64,000 nt of DNA from positions 806,001 to 870,000 of the forward strand of contig JADJWG010000002.1 in assembly GCA_016716475.1 (NCBI GenBank). The letters run 5' to 3'. The notes beneath the pieces are model-generated. The model was not told the DNA's origin and did not search any database. It saw nothing but the letters and a program-made list of their open reading frames with translations. Origin of the DNA: Phycisphaerales bacterium (GTDB lineage Bacteria; Planctomycetota; Phycisphaerae; UBA1845; Fen-1342). Of the stretch, positions 34,564 to 42,777 are shown one piece after another. Numbering within the stretch: position 1 is the stretch's first letter; each line of letters begins with the position of its first letter. The translations under genes and the position numbers were made by a program.

Positions 34564-36086
34564 TCGCTTCCCTCCTGGGGCGCCGGTGTGGGTTGCGTTT
34601 CTTCGACTGGCCTGGTCGTGCGAGCGGTCTGTGGGCCGGTAGGTGCGGACGTCTGGGGTGCCTCCACCGTGGCCGGGCGCGGGGCGATCAGGCGTTGCAG
34701 TCGCACATCCTTGGCGCGGTCGTAGGCAGGAATACCCTGGATAAAGACCTGCTCGACGACACTGTCGAAATCGAGCGGATCGCCGCTGAAGACCACGAGA
34801 TGGGCATCCTTGCCCGGTTCGATGGAGCCGAAGCGCTGGCCAAGCCCCAGGACCTCGGCGGGATGTAGCGTGATGGCGCGCAGGGCGACATCCCGCGGGA
34901 TGCCATGACGCACACACTGCGCCGCCCGGTACACGAGCATCCGCTCGGGGAAGGAGTCGTCCTGTCCCGGGACCAGCGCGAATTTCAGGCCGGCATCAAA
35001 GAAGACTCTGGGTACGAAGGTTTCGCTGATGTGGCCAGTCAGGGGGTCGACTTCGCGGTACGTCAACTCCTCGGGCATCACGAGGTCGCACCCGGAGTTG
35101 CGGACATCTGCGATGGCTTTGAAAGTTTCACCGCCGAGTACAAGGACGGTACGCTCGAGAAAGCCGTGCTTCCTTGCGAACTCAACGGCCGGAGCCACAT
35201 CCATCGCATCGCCGCAATACATGAAGGCGCCCAGCGGCGGCAGAAGGGTGGCGCTCTCCTGCTCGTCCACCCGCACCCGACCACCGCGCAGGCGTACGAG
35301 ATTGCGGTATCTATCCTCAAGGTCTTCGGCGCGGATCAGAGGCAGGCCGCGACGACGGGCCTCGGCTGGACCGACCTCGATCTCCTTCTCCTCTTCCTTG
35401 AGTTGTTCCTCGTAACGACGCTCGGCAAGCTGTGCCAGGGCGTCGTCGAGTTCGAGAAAAGTTTCGCGCAGCAGGGCCATCTGCATCATGCGGTCAAAGC
35501 CCGGTCGCGGAGTCACGGACATCTTGAGGAACTGACCGTCGTCGAGCGTCATCTCAGGAACCGTCAGGCCGATCGGGCGGACGACCTGTCCCATGCCGCC
35601 GATGACTGTGTTGTTTGCCGGAATGACATGTACCACGGTGTGGCCGAGTCGGAGACAGTCCTCGAAAAAAAGCTGCGAAGGGTCGAGCGCGTCGTACGCA
35701 TCGAGCTGCGGCACCACCGGGCGTTGCTCGTTGGGAATGTCGAGGCCGCGCCAGGTGTGTGCGTTGATCATGCCGGGGAGGACGACTTTCCCACGGAGGT
35801 CGAACACCCGTGCGTCGTAAGGAATCTCGACTTCCGCACCCACTGCGACGATGCGGCCATGCTCGATCAGCACGGTGCCGCGCTCGATGGGCACGCCGAC
35901 GATGGGGATAATCTTTCCACCGGTAAGGGCGACACGCTCCGGCGGCGGGGGCGGCGGACCGCCAGGTCGCGGGCCGGGTTGGCCGAGAACTGCGCCGCTC
36001 ACCCCCAGCCATACGGCGACCACCCAGCATGCGCGGCAGCCGCCAGGGACAGAGGGGCGCGGGGTCCGGTGCTCATGATTCCACAT
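34560..36086 (-). CDS. Ah4: exported amidohydrolase-family protein, HxH half lost
   Basis: 508 residues from MWNHEHRTPR. The signal peptide (CWVVAVWLGVSGAVLGQ) is followed by a proline-rich stretch (PGPRPGGPPPPPPE). The module has GGKIIPIVGVPIERGTVLIE, VVLPGMINAHTWRG (HxH reduced to H110-T-W112), a charged helical insertion (LAERRYEEQLKEEEKEIEVG), LRAITLHPAEVLGLG and GKDAHLVVFSGDPLD. The C-terminal ~45 residues are a Pro/Thr/Gln-rich tail (ARTTRPVEETQPTPAPQ). The strand-8 region reads FALVPGQDDSF. Catalysis is doubtful. The stop overlaps the Ah5 start by 4 bp; a 93-bp gap separates it from Ah3 upstream. Confidence 0.9.
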   Translation of the reverse strand: MWNHEHRTPRPSVPGGCRACWVVAVWLGVSGAVLGQPGPRPGGPPPPPPERVALTGGKIIPIVGVPIERGTVLIEHGRIVAVGAEVEIPYDARVFDLRGKVVLPGMINAHTWRGLDIPNEQRPVVPQLDAYDALDPSQLFFEDCLRLGHTVVHVIPANNTVIGGMGQVVRPIGLTVPEMTLDDGQFLKMSVTPRPGFDRMMQMALLRETFLELDDALAQLAERRYEEQLKEEEKEIEVGPAEARRRGLPLIRAEDLEDRYRNLVRLRGGRVRVDEQESATLLPPLGAFMYCGDAMDVAPAVEFARKHGFLERTVLVLGGETFKAIADVRNSGCDLVMPEELTYREVDPLTGHISETFVPRVFFDAGLKFALVPGQDDSFPERMLVYRAAQCVRHGIPRDVALRAITLHPAEVLGLGQRFGSIEPGKDAHLVVFSGDPLDFDSVVEQVFIQGIPAYDRAKDVRLQRLIAPRPATVEAPQTSAPTGPQTARTTRPVEETQPTPAPQEGSE

Positions 36087-36179
36087 GACGCTCGATCCTT
36101 CCACTAGGTCCGCAACGGGGCACGCTGAGGCCATGGGCTGGGGCATCGGCCCCTGTTGGGGCTAGCGAAGCCGCGCGAA

Positions 36180-37706
36180 CTATTCCTGATACACAATGCG
36201 GCCGCCGACCAGCACGAGAATCGGTCGACTGGTGGCGGAGAACGGTTCTTCCGACCAGACGACCACATCGGCGCGGGCACCGTGGGTGAGCACACCCACT
36301 TCACCTGCCAAGCCAAGTAACTTCGCCGGTGTAGCCGTGATGGCCCGCAAGGCGTCCGTGGGACTGAGACCCTGCTGAATGGCGACCATGGCCTGCCGCA
36401 CGAGACCCTCCTCCTCCCGCAGTTCCTGTGCGGTCAGCGCGAAGGTGATACCTGCTTCCGCGAGCAGAGCGGGGGTGTTCAGACGGGGCTCGCTGACCTC
36501 GTCGGTATTGGCGCGCCAACCCTTGGCCGTCATGTACAGTGGCCCAAAGATGACGGGGATGCCCTCTTGCTTCAACAACGGCAGGCAGCGGTAGGCCTCC
36601 GTCGCCTCCTCCAGCGTGAAACGCAGGCCGAACTCCTGTGCGAGTCGTACGGCGGTAAAGATGTCGTTCTGCATGCGGGCCTGGATACGCACGGGAATGT
36701 CGCCCGCGAGGATCTGCTGCAGCGCGGGCAGCGCTTCGGCGGAGGGCGTATCCGCTCCCCCGATCGGCAGCCCCTCTGCCGCACGGCGCGCATCGTAGAA
36801 GGCCTTGCGGAAGACCCAGTCGACACCCATACGCGTTGTCGGACGCCGGGTCAGGAGAGTTGGTTGAGGTCCACGGAAGGGCGGCAGGTAATTCGGCTGG
36901 CCGCGCCGACTCGGGTCCATGCCGAGGGAGACTTTGACGTCGGCAGCGGGACGCACCATGCGTTCGGTGATCGGACCGGCAGTGCGCACGATGGTGCCGC
37001 GCGGACCGATTACGTTCGTGGAATCCGGCGATACATAAACAAGCGTGACACCACTGCGGGCCAGGTGACGAAAGTCACTGGCGAAGAGGTTCACGGAGTC
37101 GTTCATCGAGCGGTGCGGCGTGACCTCGGAGGACTGTTCTGACCAGGTGCGATCCGGCGGGACGGCCGCAGAGAGTGTATCCGTGCGCGACCATGGCGCG
37201 CCCATGGCACACATCGGGCAGCACATGTGCCCACTGTTTCCGTGCAGGGGGTTGTCGATCGTCCCGCCGCATTGGGGGCCGCACGTGTGCTCCAGGGCTC
37301 CCGGTGTAAAGGCGGTGACGGTGGTCATCGCGGCGACGCGCTGGAAAAAGCCCTCGTCAGGGGCTTGGCTGGCCCAGCGACGGGTGGTTTGTGGCGACTC
37401 GGTGTCCACCGTGCAGCAAGCATCGATCAGGCCGGGTGTAGCCACGCCATTGCGCAGGTCGAGCACCCGCGCACCGCTTGGAATCTCGAGGTCCGCCCCA
37501 ACTGCGAGAATGCGCCCCGCCTGAATCAGAAGGATGCCACCGTCGATCGGCGGCTCGTCGACGGGATAGATGCGGGCCACACGCAATGCTAACACTTCCG
37601 CTTCCTGGCCGGCGGCAGACGGAAGAATCAGGCCGAGCAAGCCAGAGGCGGTGGCGAGCACCACTCGCGCGACGATGGGTCGGTGATCAGAGCACAAAGT
37701 AAGCAT
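36180..37706 (-). CDS. Ah3: exported amidohydrolase-family protein with Cys/His-rich insertion
   Basis: 508 residues. The signal peptide is ARVVLATASGLLGLILPSAAG. The module has RVARIYPVDEPPIDGGILLI, VATPGLIDACCTVD (HxH lost, C97-C98 in its place), the family segment NDIFTAVRLAQEFGLRFTLE with EATEAYRCLPLLKQ, LRAITATPAKLLGLA and GARADVVVWSEEPF. Residues 140-166 form a dense metal-ligand-like insertion: H140-T-C142, C146, H155, H160 and C162-C163-P-M-C166. This could bind a metal ion such as copper or zinc at a new site. It starts 11 bp after the Ah2 stop. The hydrolase activity is probably lost. Confidence 0.9.
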   Translation of the reverse strand: MLTLCSDHRPIVARVVLATASGLLGLILPSAAGQEAEVLALRVARIYPVDEPPIDGGILLIQAGRILAVGADLEIPSGARVLDLRNGVATPGLIDACCTVDTESPQTTRRWASQAPDEGFFQRVAAMTTVTAFTPGALEHTCGPQCGGTIDNPLHGNSGHMCCPMCAMGAPWSRTDTLSAAVPPDRTWSEQSSEVTPHRSMNDSVNLFASDFRHLARSGVTLVYVSPDSTNVIGPRGTIVRTAGPITERMVRPAADVKVSLGMDPSRRGQPNYLPPFRGPQPTLLTRRPTTRMGVDWVFRKAFYDARRAAEGLPIGGADTPSAEALPALQQILAGDIPVRIQARMQNDIFTAVRLAQEFGLRFTLEEATEAYRCLPLLKQEGIPVIFGPLYMTAKGWRANTDEVSEPRLNTPALLAEAGITFALTAQELREEEGLVRQAMVAIQQGLSPTDALRAITATPAKLLGLAGEVGVLTHGARADVVVWSEEPFSATSRPILVLVGGRIVYQE

Positions 37707-37717
37707 CCAAATGGCCT

Positions 37718-38932
37718 CTATCTTGGGGTGACCGCATGCTCGGCCGCGGGAGGCGCCGTGTAGACGCGTTGTCCTTCCACATAAACCGCGAGCACACGGG
37801 ATCGCAGGTCGAGCGGGTCTCCGGAAAAAACGACGAGATCGGCGTCCCGACCAGGGACCAGAGCGCCAACCCGGTCCGCGATGCCCAGCAGAGTGGCCGG
37901 CGTCGCAGTGATCGCGCGGCGCGCCGCCGCCGGGGTGAGTCCGTATCGGGCCGCCTGGGCGGCTGCCAGTCGCAATGCATCGGGCGCGGCGCGCGGCAGA
38001 TCAGCCGTCAGCGCCACCGGCACACCAGCGCGCTCAAAATGAGCAGCGGCTCCGGCAGCACGTGGACCGGCTTCCGCGAGTGGACCGACCAGGACGCCGG
38101 CGATTCCCGCGGCGAGTTCCGCGGCATCGCGGGCTTCCTCCTGGTGGATCAGCACGAGTCGAAACGAGTGTGCCGCGGAGAGTTGAGTGAGCGTAAGCAC
38201 GTCGTTCGCGGTCGGTGCAATGGCAAAGGCGGGGGCACGCCCGGCGAGCAGGTCGGCCAGTGCCCCAGTAGCGGGTTCCTTCGCGGCCTCTGTTAGCGTA
38301 TCGCGCAACAGGCCAACGGCCCCAAGGCGCGAGGTCGGCTCGCGATCCACACGGAATACCGCCGGCGCGAGAGAGAACTTGTAGGGCCCCGCTCCACGGA
38401 GTAGGTGCGGACCGGAGACGCCGCCGGTGCGTACGATTGCGAAACGCCCCGCGATGAGATTCTGATCATCGGGTGCGAGCGCGACGGTGGTGATGCCGCC
38501 GCGCAGAGCGGCAGCGAGTTGCGATGTATGCTGGTTGAATGCGTCGCTGGCGCGCAGCGCGGGTTGCACGGCGGAATGAAGCTCTGCCCGGCCGCCGAGC
38601 AGGGCGAGTGCCGCGTGACCATCGATCAGCCCAGGCGAGAGAACGGCGCCGGCGGGAAAGCGATCGATCGGAATCTGCACCTGATCAGGCCGTACACCGT
38701 CCGTATCACTGTCGAGTGCGGCGATCTGGGCGCCTGCCATACGGAGTACGGCGCCCTGGGTGAGGGTCCCATCCGGAGCGACGAACGCATCCGCGATGAT
38801 GATACGAGTGACCGCGACCGGATCCTGTGCGTCCGCCGACGCTATCAGGGTCACCACACCGACGGTGAGCGTGATGAACCGGCAACCGATCCGCCGCCAG
38901 AGATGCGCCCTGTCACAGCGATGTGTGCTCAT
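37718..38932 (-). CDS. Ah2: exported amidohydrolase-family protein, HxH half lost
   Basis: 404 residues from ATG 38932. TAAGGAG lies 11 bases upstream; a GTG at 38944 would overlap that ribosome site and is less likely. A signal peptide is present (CRFITLTVGVVTLIASADAQ). The module has AVLSPGLIDGHAALALLGG (HxH reduced to H106-A-A108), APTANDVLTLTQLSAAHSFR, VPVALTADLPRAAPDALRL (strand-8 Asp kept), ARRAITATPATLLGIADRVG and GRDADLVVFSGDPLDLRS. It is the shortest and most compact member of the array. A partly preserved metal site makes residual activity possible but unlikely. Confidence 0.9.
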   Translation of the reverse strand: MSTHRCDRAHLWRRIGCRFITLTVGVVTLIASADAQDPVAVTRIIIADAFVAPDGTLTQGAVLRMAGAQIAALDSDTDGVRPDQVQIPIDRFPAGAVLSPGLIDGHAALALLGGRAELHSAVQPALRASDAFNQHTSQLAAALRGGITTVALAPDDQNLIAGRFAIVRTGGVSGPHLLRGAGPYKFSLAPAVFRVDREPTSRLGAVGLLRDTLTEAAKEPATGALADLLAGRAPAFAIAPTANDVLTLTQLSAAHSFRLVLIHQEEARDAAELAAGIAGVLVGPLAEAGPRAAGAAAHFERAGVPVALTADLPRAAPDALRLAAAQAARYGLTPAAARRAITATPATLLGIADRVGALVPGRDADLVVFSGDPLDLRSRVLAVYVEGQRVYTAPPAAEHAVTPR

Positions 38933-38940
38933 CGCGTGTT

Positions 38941-40395
38941 TCACTCCTTACCGCTCAAGGCCGGATCGCGGCCCACCCGGTACACTTCGAGGCCACCGAC
39001 GTAAACGCGTTCGACGCGGCTGCCGGGGAGCAGGGGGTGTCCGCTCCAGACGACCAGATCGGCCCGGAAGCCGGGGGCGATCTGGCCGGTGTCCTGCTCC
39101 AATCCGAGCAGTGCCGCTGGTCGCGATGTCAACGTCGCGATCGGATCAGCCGGCGTATATCCGTGTTGCATGGCACGTGCCACGGTGAACAGCAGTTCTG
39201 GTGCGCTGGCGGGTGTCACGGAGCCACTTCCCCAGTACACCTCAACACCGGCATCCTGAAGTACACGGGCGAGATCGGTCCGGGCGAAGCGTTTTTGCAC
39301 ATCACCCGCCGCTGCGAGCGTCGGTGGCTCACCGGTAAGGATGACAGGGATGCGCCGTTCTGCCAGCAACGGCGCGAAGTAGTGTGCTGCGGTCGCACCC
39401 TCGAGCATCAAAGCCACGTTGTACTCGTGGGCTGCATCCAGTACGTTTTGAATGTCCGCCGGATCGTGGGCTTCGACGCGGAGGTGCAGTTCGCCGTCGA
39501 GCACGCGCAGCAACACTTCCGCGTCGCGGTTGGGAGTCGGGGGCTGCGGTTTCTTGATTTCATCGGCCTGGGGACCACGGGCAGCGGGAGGGCGCTGCGG
39601 GCCGCCGACAGGTGGCCGGGGCGGAGCGGTGGCCGGTCGACCGCCGGTCGCGGGCCGCGCCGTACGCGGCGCGGGCTGGGTCTGGGGGGTACCTTCGGCC
39701 GTTTTCTTCGCACGTTCTTCGAGCTTCTGCTCGTACTCTTTCAATTCCTCTGCGTACGTTTCGAGTGCCTCGCGAAAATCAAGCGCGGCGCGGAAGCGTG
39801 CCCGCAGATCCTCGGCTGTGCGAACGCGTTCGAGCGGGCCTTGGCGACCGGCGCCAACGGCGGCAGAGAGGGCCGCGGCGCGTTGGACAACAATGGTTTC
39901 AGAGGGTGCGCCGGGATGGAGGCGCACAATACTCCCCAGCCCGCCGATGCCGCCGCTGGTGCGGGCAGGCAGGTAGACGGTGGTGATACCGTGCCGGAGT
40001 GCGCTGGTGAGTTCGGGTTCCGCAAAACGGTCAAAGGCATCGACTGCAATGGCCGAGGGCCCGGCGGCGTTAGCGCCGGCCCGCAGGGCGAGAGTCCCAC
40101 AGGCGTCGATGAAACCGGGTGTGACAAACTGGCCACGGGCGTCAAGAGTCATGTCGAGAAAGGACGACCCGCTGCGGGTGCCGACGCCGGTGATCTTGCC
40201 ATTGTGGAAGGTAACGGCGCTGTCGGTCAGCGTTTGTCCATTGCCCGTAAGTACCGTCACATTCTGCAGCGTGATCGGGCGGGCCTGGGCCCAGGCGGAG
40301 CTTGGCAGCAGGGCGATGACCCCGATGGCGATCCAGAAACAACGCCTTTCCGAACCAATGCGAAAGCGATGGACGAATGCGGTGAAAACGGGCAT
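38941..40395 (-). CDS. Ah1: exported amidohydrolase-family pseudoenzyme, first gene of the array
   Basis: 484 residues. The signal peptide is CFWIAIGVIALLPSSAWAQ. The module has NVTVLTGNGQTLTDSAVTFH, FVTPGFIDACGTLALRAG (HxH replaced, C99), HLRVEAHDPADIQNVLDA (this barrel His kept), a charged helix (YAEELKEYEQKLEERAKK) and a Pro/Ala/Arg-rich segment (~225-285) inside the barrel, ATLTSRPAALLGLE and GFRADLVVWSGHPL. It is preceded by a strong promoter, so it leads the operon. The gap to Ah2 is 8 bp. Predicted inactive as a metal hydrolase. Confidence 0.9.
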   Translation of the reverse strand: MPVFTAFVHRFRIGSERRCFWIAIGVIALLPSSAWAQARPITLQNVTVLTGNGQTLTDSAVTFHNGKITGVGTRSGSSFLDMTLDARGQFVTPGFIDACGTLALRAGANAAGPSAIAVDAFDRFAEPELTSALRHGITTVYLPARTSGGIGGLGSIVRLHPGAPSETIVVQRAAALSAAVGAGRQGPLERVRTAEDLRARFRAALDFREALETYAEELKEYEQKLEERAKKTAEGTPQTQPAPRTARPATGGRPATAPPRPPVGGPQRPPAARGPQADEIKKPQPPTPNRDAEVLLRVLDGELHLRVEAHDPADIQNVLDAAHEYNVALMLEGATAAHYFAPLLAERRIPVILTGEPPTLAAAGDVQKRFARTDLARVLQDAGVEVYWGSGSVTPASAPELLFTVARAMQHGYTPADPIATLTSRPAALLGLEQDTGQIAPGFRADLVVWSGHPLLPGSRVERVYVGGLEVYRVGRDPALSGKE

Positions 40396-40456
40396 AGGGC
40401 ATCTGCTTCAAGATTGGACCGCAAGCGGCGCGGCACCGGCCAGCACTCCCCGTGCC

Positions 40457-40486
40457 AGTATTGATGCAGCAGCCCCCCCGTGTCAA
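40457..40486 (-). promoter_or_regulatory. Promoter of the amidohydrolase array
   Basis: On the minus strand a perfect TTGACA (40481-40486) is followed after 18 bases by AATACT (40457-40462). A start near 40450 gives a leader of about 55 bases before Ah1. No comparable promoter was seen between the array genes, supporting one long transcript. Confidence 0.65.
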
Positions 40487-40671
40487 CGATGATCCCGCGA
40501 CATCTCCATGGGTGTCACGAGTTGACAATTCCCGACGACTCCAATTTCTGAATGTTGGGGTACTCGGACGCGACGCTTCAAGGCCGGACCGGTCCACGGT
40601 AGCTTCACGGTGCGCCAGGCCGCCGGTGGTTGTGGCGGTGGTATGTCCGGGCGCAGCCAGTCGGAGTGAAC

Positions 40672-42777
40672 ATGCAGTCTATTATGCCGGTGCCGGCGCA
40701 ATCCCATGAAGGATGGACTGGACCGTGGATCGAATCCGTCGCACTATTCGTCTTCGGCATCGTGCTGATGAGTTACATCTATGCGGCGTCGGCGCCATCC
40801 GCGGGGTTGGAAATCGGCGCCCCGGGTCATGACTCGTTCTATCACATCCGCATGGCGGCGCTGCTGCCTGAAGTGGGGCTGGTGCGCGAGTTCCCCTGGC
40901 TCCGCTTCGCATATTTCACACGCACCGGTTCCGAATTTGTCAGTCACCATGTCGGTTTTCATGTTCTGCTGCTCCCCTTCGTGCGGTTGGCCGAGCTGCT
41001 GGGAGCGGACGAGTTGGCGGGCGGACGCTGGGCGACGAGCGCATTCTTCGGTGGGAACCTGGTGCTGTTCAACCTGCTGTTGCGGGCGGGCAGGGTGCGG
41101 TACCGTTGGTTCTGGCTCGCGCTACTGCTGCTGCTTCCGGTACACTTCTATACGCGGCATGCGTTTGTCCGCGCGATTGGACCTTCGCTGTTACTGATGC
41201 AGGTGCTGTTGCTGTTGCTCGTGCAGCAGCGCTACTTGTGGGCGGGTGCCGCGTGTGTGCTGTACGTACATCTTTATCTCGGTGCAGTGACGTACATTCC
41301 GGTTCTCGTCGCGCTGTTTGCCGTGGCCGAACTGGCGGCGCCGCGCGATGAAAGACGCTGGCCGTGGCGGCTGGTATGGTCGTGTGCCGGGGGGTGGCTG
41401 ATCGGCGTCTGCACATACCCCTATGCGCGCGGGATGGCCGAGTTCCTCGTTCTGCAGGTTACGGGTACGGGACTGACACCCGACATCGAGGTGGGGACCG
41501 AGTGGCGGCCGTACAGCAGCATCGTGGCGTTTGCGACCATCGCGCGGGTAGCGCTGGGGGTGTGGGGGATCGCGCTGGTAGGGCGATTGAGCACCGGGCC
41601 GCGGCTGCGTTCCGGAGAGCTGGGGTTGTTATTGGTGGCGATCGCGTTCCTGCTGCTGACGCTGAAGGCCCGGCGCTTCATCGAGTACTGGCCGCTGCTG
41701 GCGGTCCTGAGTGCGGCCTATCTGTCGCGGCCGTTGCAGGAATATGTCGAAGCCGGGTGGGCGCGAATCCTGGCGCAGGGGGGCCGAGGACCGTGGCCGG
41801 CGGCAACGCTGGTGGCAGTTGCGGGCGTGTGCGGTGCAGTGATTCTTATGTGGGCGGCGCGCGTGGACATGCTGCGGCCAGTGCTGGTGGAGTGGCGTGT
41901 GTGGATTCCGGTGCTACTGCTGCTGATTCTGCCAGCATTGTGCCGTGCCTGGCGCGGAGCAGGGTATGCGGTCTGCGGGCGCTGGGGACAGGGCGGTGGC
42001 GTCTTCGTGAGCGGCGTAGTTGGGGGTGCCTGGCTCTATGCCACGGCGTGGTTGGGTGGCGTCACGGGGGAGAGTGGGCGCCTGCAGGGAGCGGTATTTC
42101 TGTGGAGTATGACAACCGCGTTCTACGCGCTTACGCCGGCTGTCATGTCGGCGCGTCGCAGCGCTGCGCGCCTGACTCAAAGCGTCGCCCAAACCACCGG
42201 CGCATTCGCGGCAGTCTTGGCACTGGCGGGCGGGATTGTCCTGTGCGGAGGAGCCGACCTCGCCACGGTTGCGCGACAAACCACCTGCCGCTACGACCTC
42301 GCGGCCATCCGTGCACTGATGGCATTCCTGGAACACGATTCTCAGCCAGGGGATGTCATCTTCACGGACGACTGGGATGTGTTTCCGGTGTTATTCTTCC
42401 ACAACACCCGCAATCATTACATCGTCGGGCTCGATCCGAAGTTCACGCACGAACGGCGGCCCGACTTGTGGGAACGCTTTGTCCGTATCACCCGGGGGCA
42501 GACACCCTACCGTGCCGTGGTGCCGATGCCCACCCCCGACGGTGGGCGTGAGAAAGTGACGATCGACATCGCACTGGAGGACATACGCGATCATTTCGGT
42601 GCCCGCTATGTCATCACGGATCGCGACCACCACCGCCTGGCGCAGCAGTTGCGCGCGACCCCGCAGTTCGCGGAGCTCGTCTTCCCAAGTCGCTCATTCG
42701 AGCGGGTATCGGAGGCCCCGTATCTCCTGTTCCGCGTGCGTACCGCCACCGGTGAGCAGCCAGCCAGCGATTTGTGA
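40672..42777 (+). CDS. Polytopic membrane protein, GT-C glycosyltransferase-like
   Basis: 701 residues from ATG 40672, with GGAG 5 bases upstream. About twelve hydrophobic segments fill residues 20-530, and a soluble ~170-residue C-terminal part follows (YDLAAIRALMAFLEHDSQPG onward). The first loop after helix 1 has APGHDSFYHIRMAALLPEVG, which resembles the acidic/His first-loop motif of STT3- and mannosyltransferase-type GT-C enzymes, and the C-terminal domain has VIFTDDWDVFPVLFF. That pattern suggests transfer from a polyprenyl-phosphate sugar on the outer face of the membrane. The family name is inferred, not recognised with certainty. It is divergent from the array. Confidence 0.7.
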   Translation: MQSIMPVPAQSHEGWTGPWIESVALFVFGIVLMSYIYAASAPSAGLEIGAPGHDSFYHIRMAALLPEVGLVREFPWLRFAYFTRTGSEFVSHHVGFHVLLLPFVRLAELLGADELAGGRWATSAFFGGNLVLFNLLLRAGRVRYRWFWLALLLLLPVHFYTRHAFVRAIGPSLLLMQVLLLLLVQQRYLWAGAACVLYVHLYLGAVTYIPVLVALFAVAELAAPRDERRWPWRLVWSCAGGWLIGVCTYPYARGMAEFLVLQVTGTGLTPDIEVGTEWRPYSSIVAFATIARVALGVWGIALVGRLSTGPRLRSGELGLLLVAIAFLLLTLKARRFIEYWPLLAVLSAAYLSRPLQEYVEAGWARILAQGGRGPWPAATLVAVAGVCGAVILMWAARVDMLRPVLVEWRVWIPVLLLLILPALCRAWRGAGYAVCGRWGQGGGVFVSGVVGGAWLYATAWLGGVTGESGRLQGAVFLWSMTTAFYALTPAVMSARRSAARLTQSVAQTTGAFAAVLALAGGIVLCGGADLATVARQTTCRYDLAAIRALMAFLEHDSQPGDVIFTDDWDVFPVLFFHNTRNHYIVGLDPKFTHERRPDLWERFVRITRGQTPYRAVVPMPTPDGGREKVTIDIALEDIRDHFGARYVITDRDHHRLAQQLRATPQFAELVFPSRSFERVSEAPYLLFRVRTATGEQPASDL

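Noticed and set aside
38923..40464. 513-codon plus-strand frame over Ah1
   Set aside because: It covers the Ah1 gene and its promoter and has an implausible Gly/Arg composition; a shadow frame.
40522..40527. TTGACA on the plus strand as a promoter for the GT-C-like gene
   Set aside because: No acceptable -10 hexamer occurs 16-19 bases downstream.
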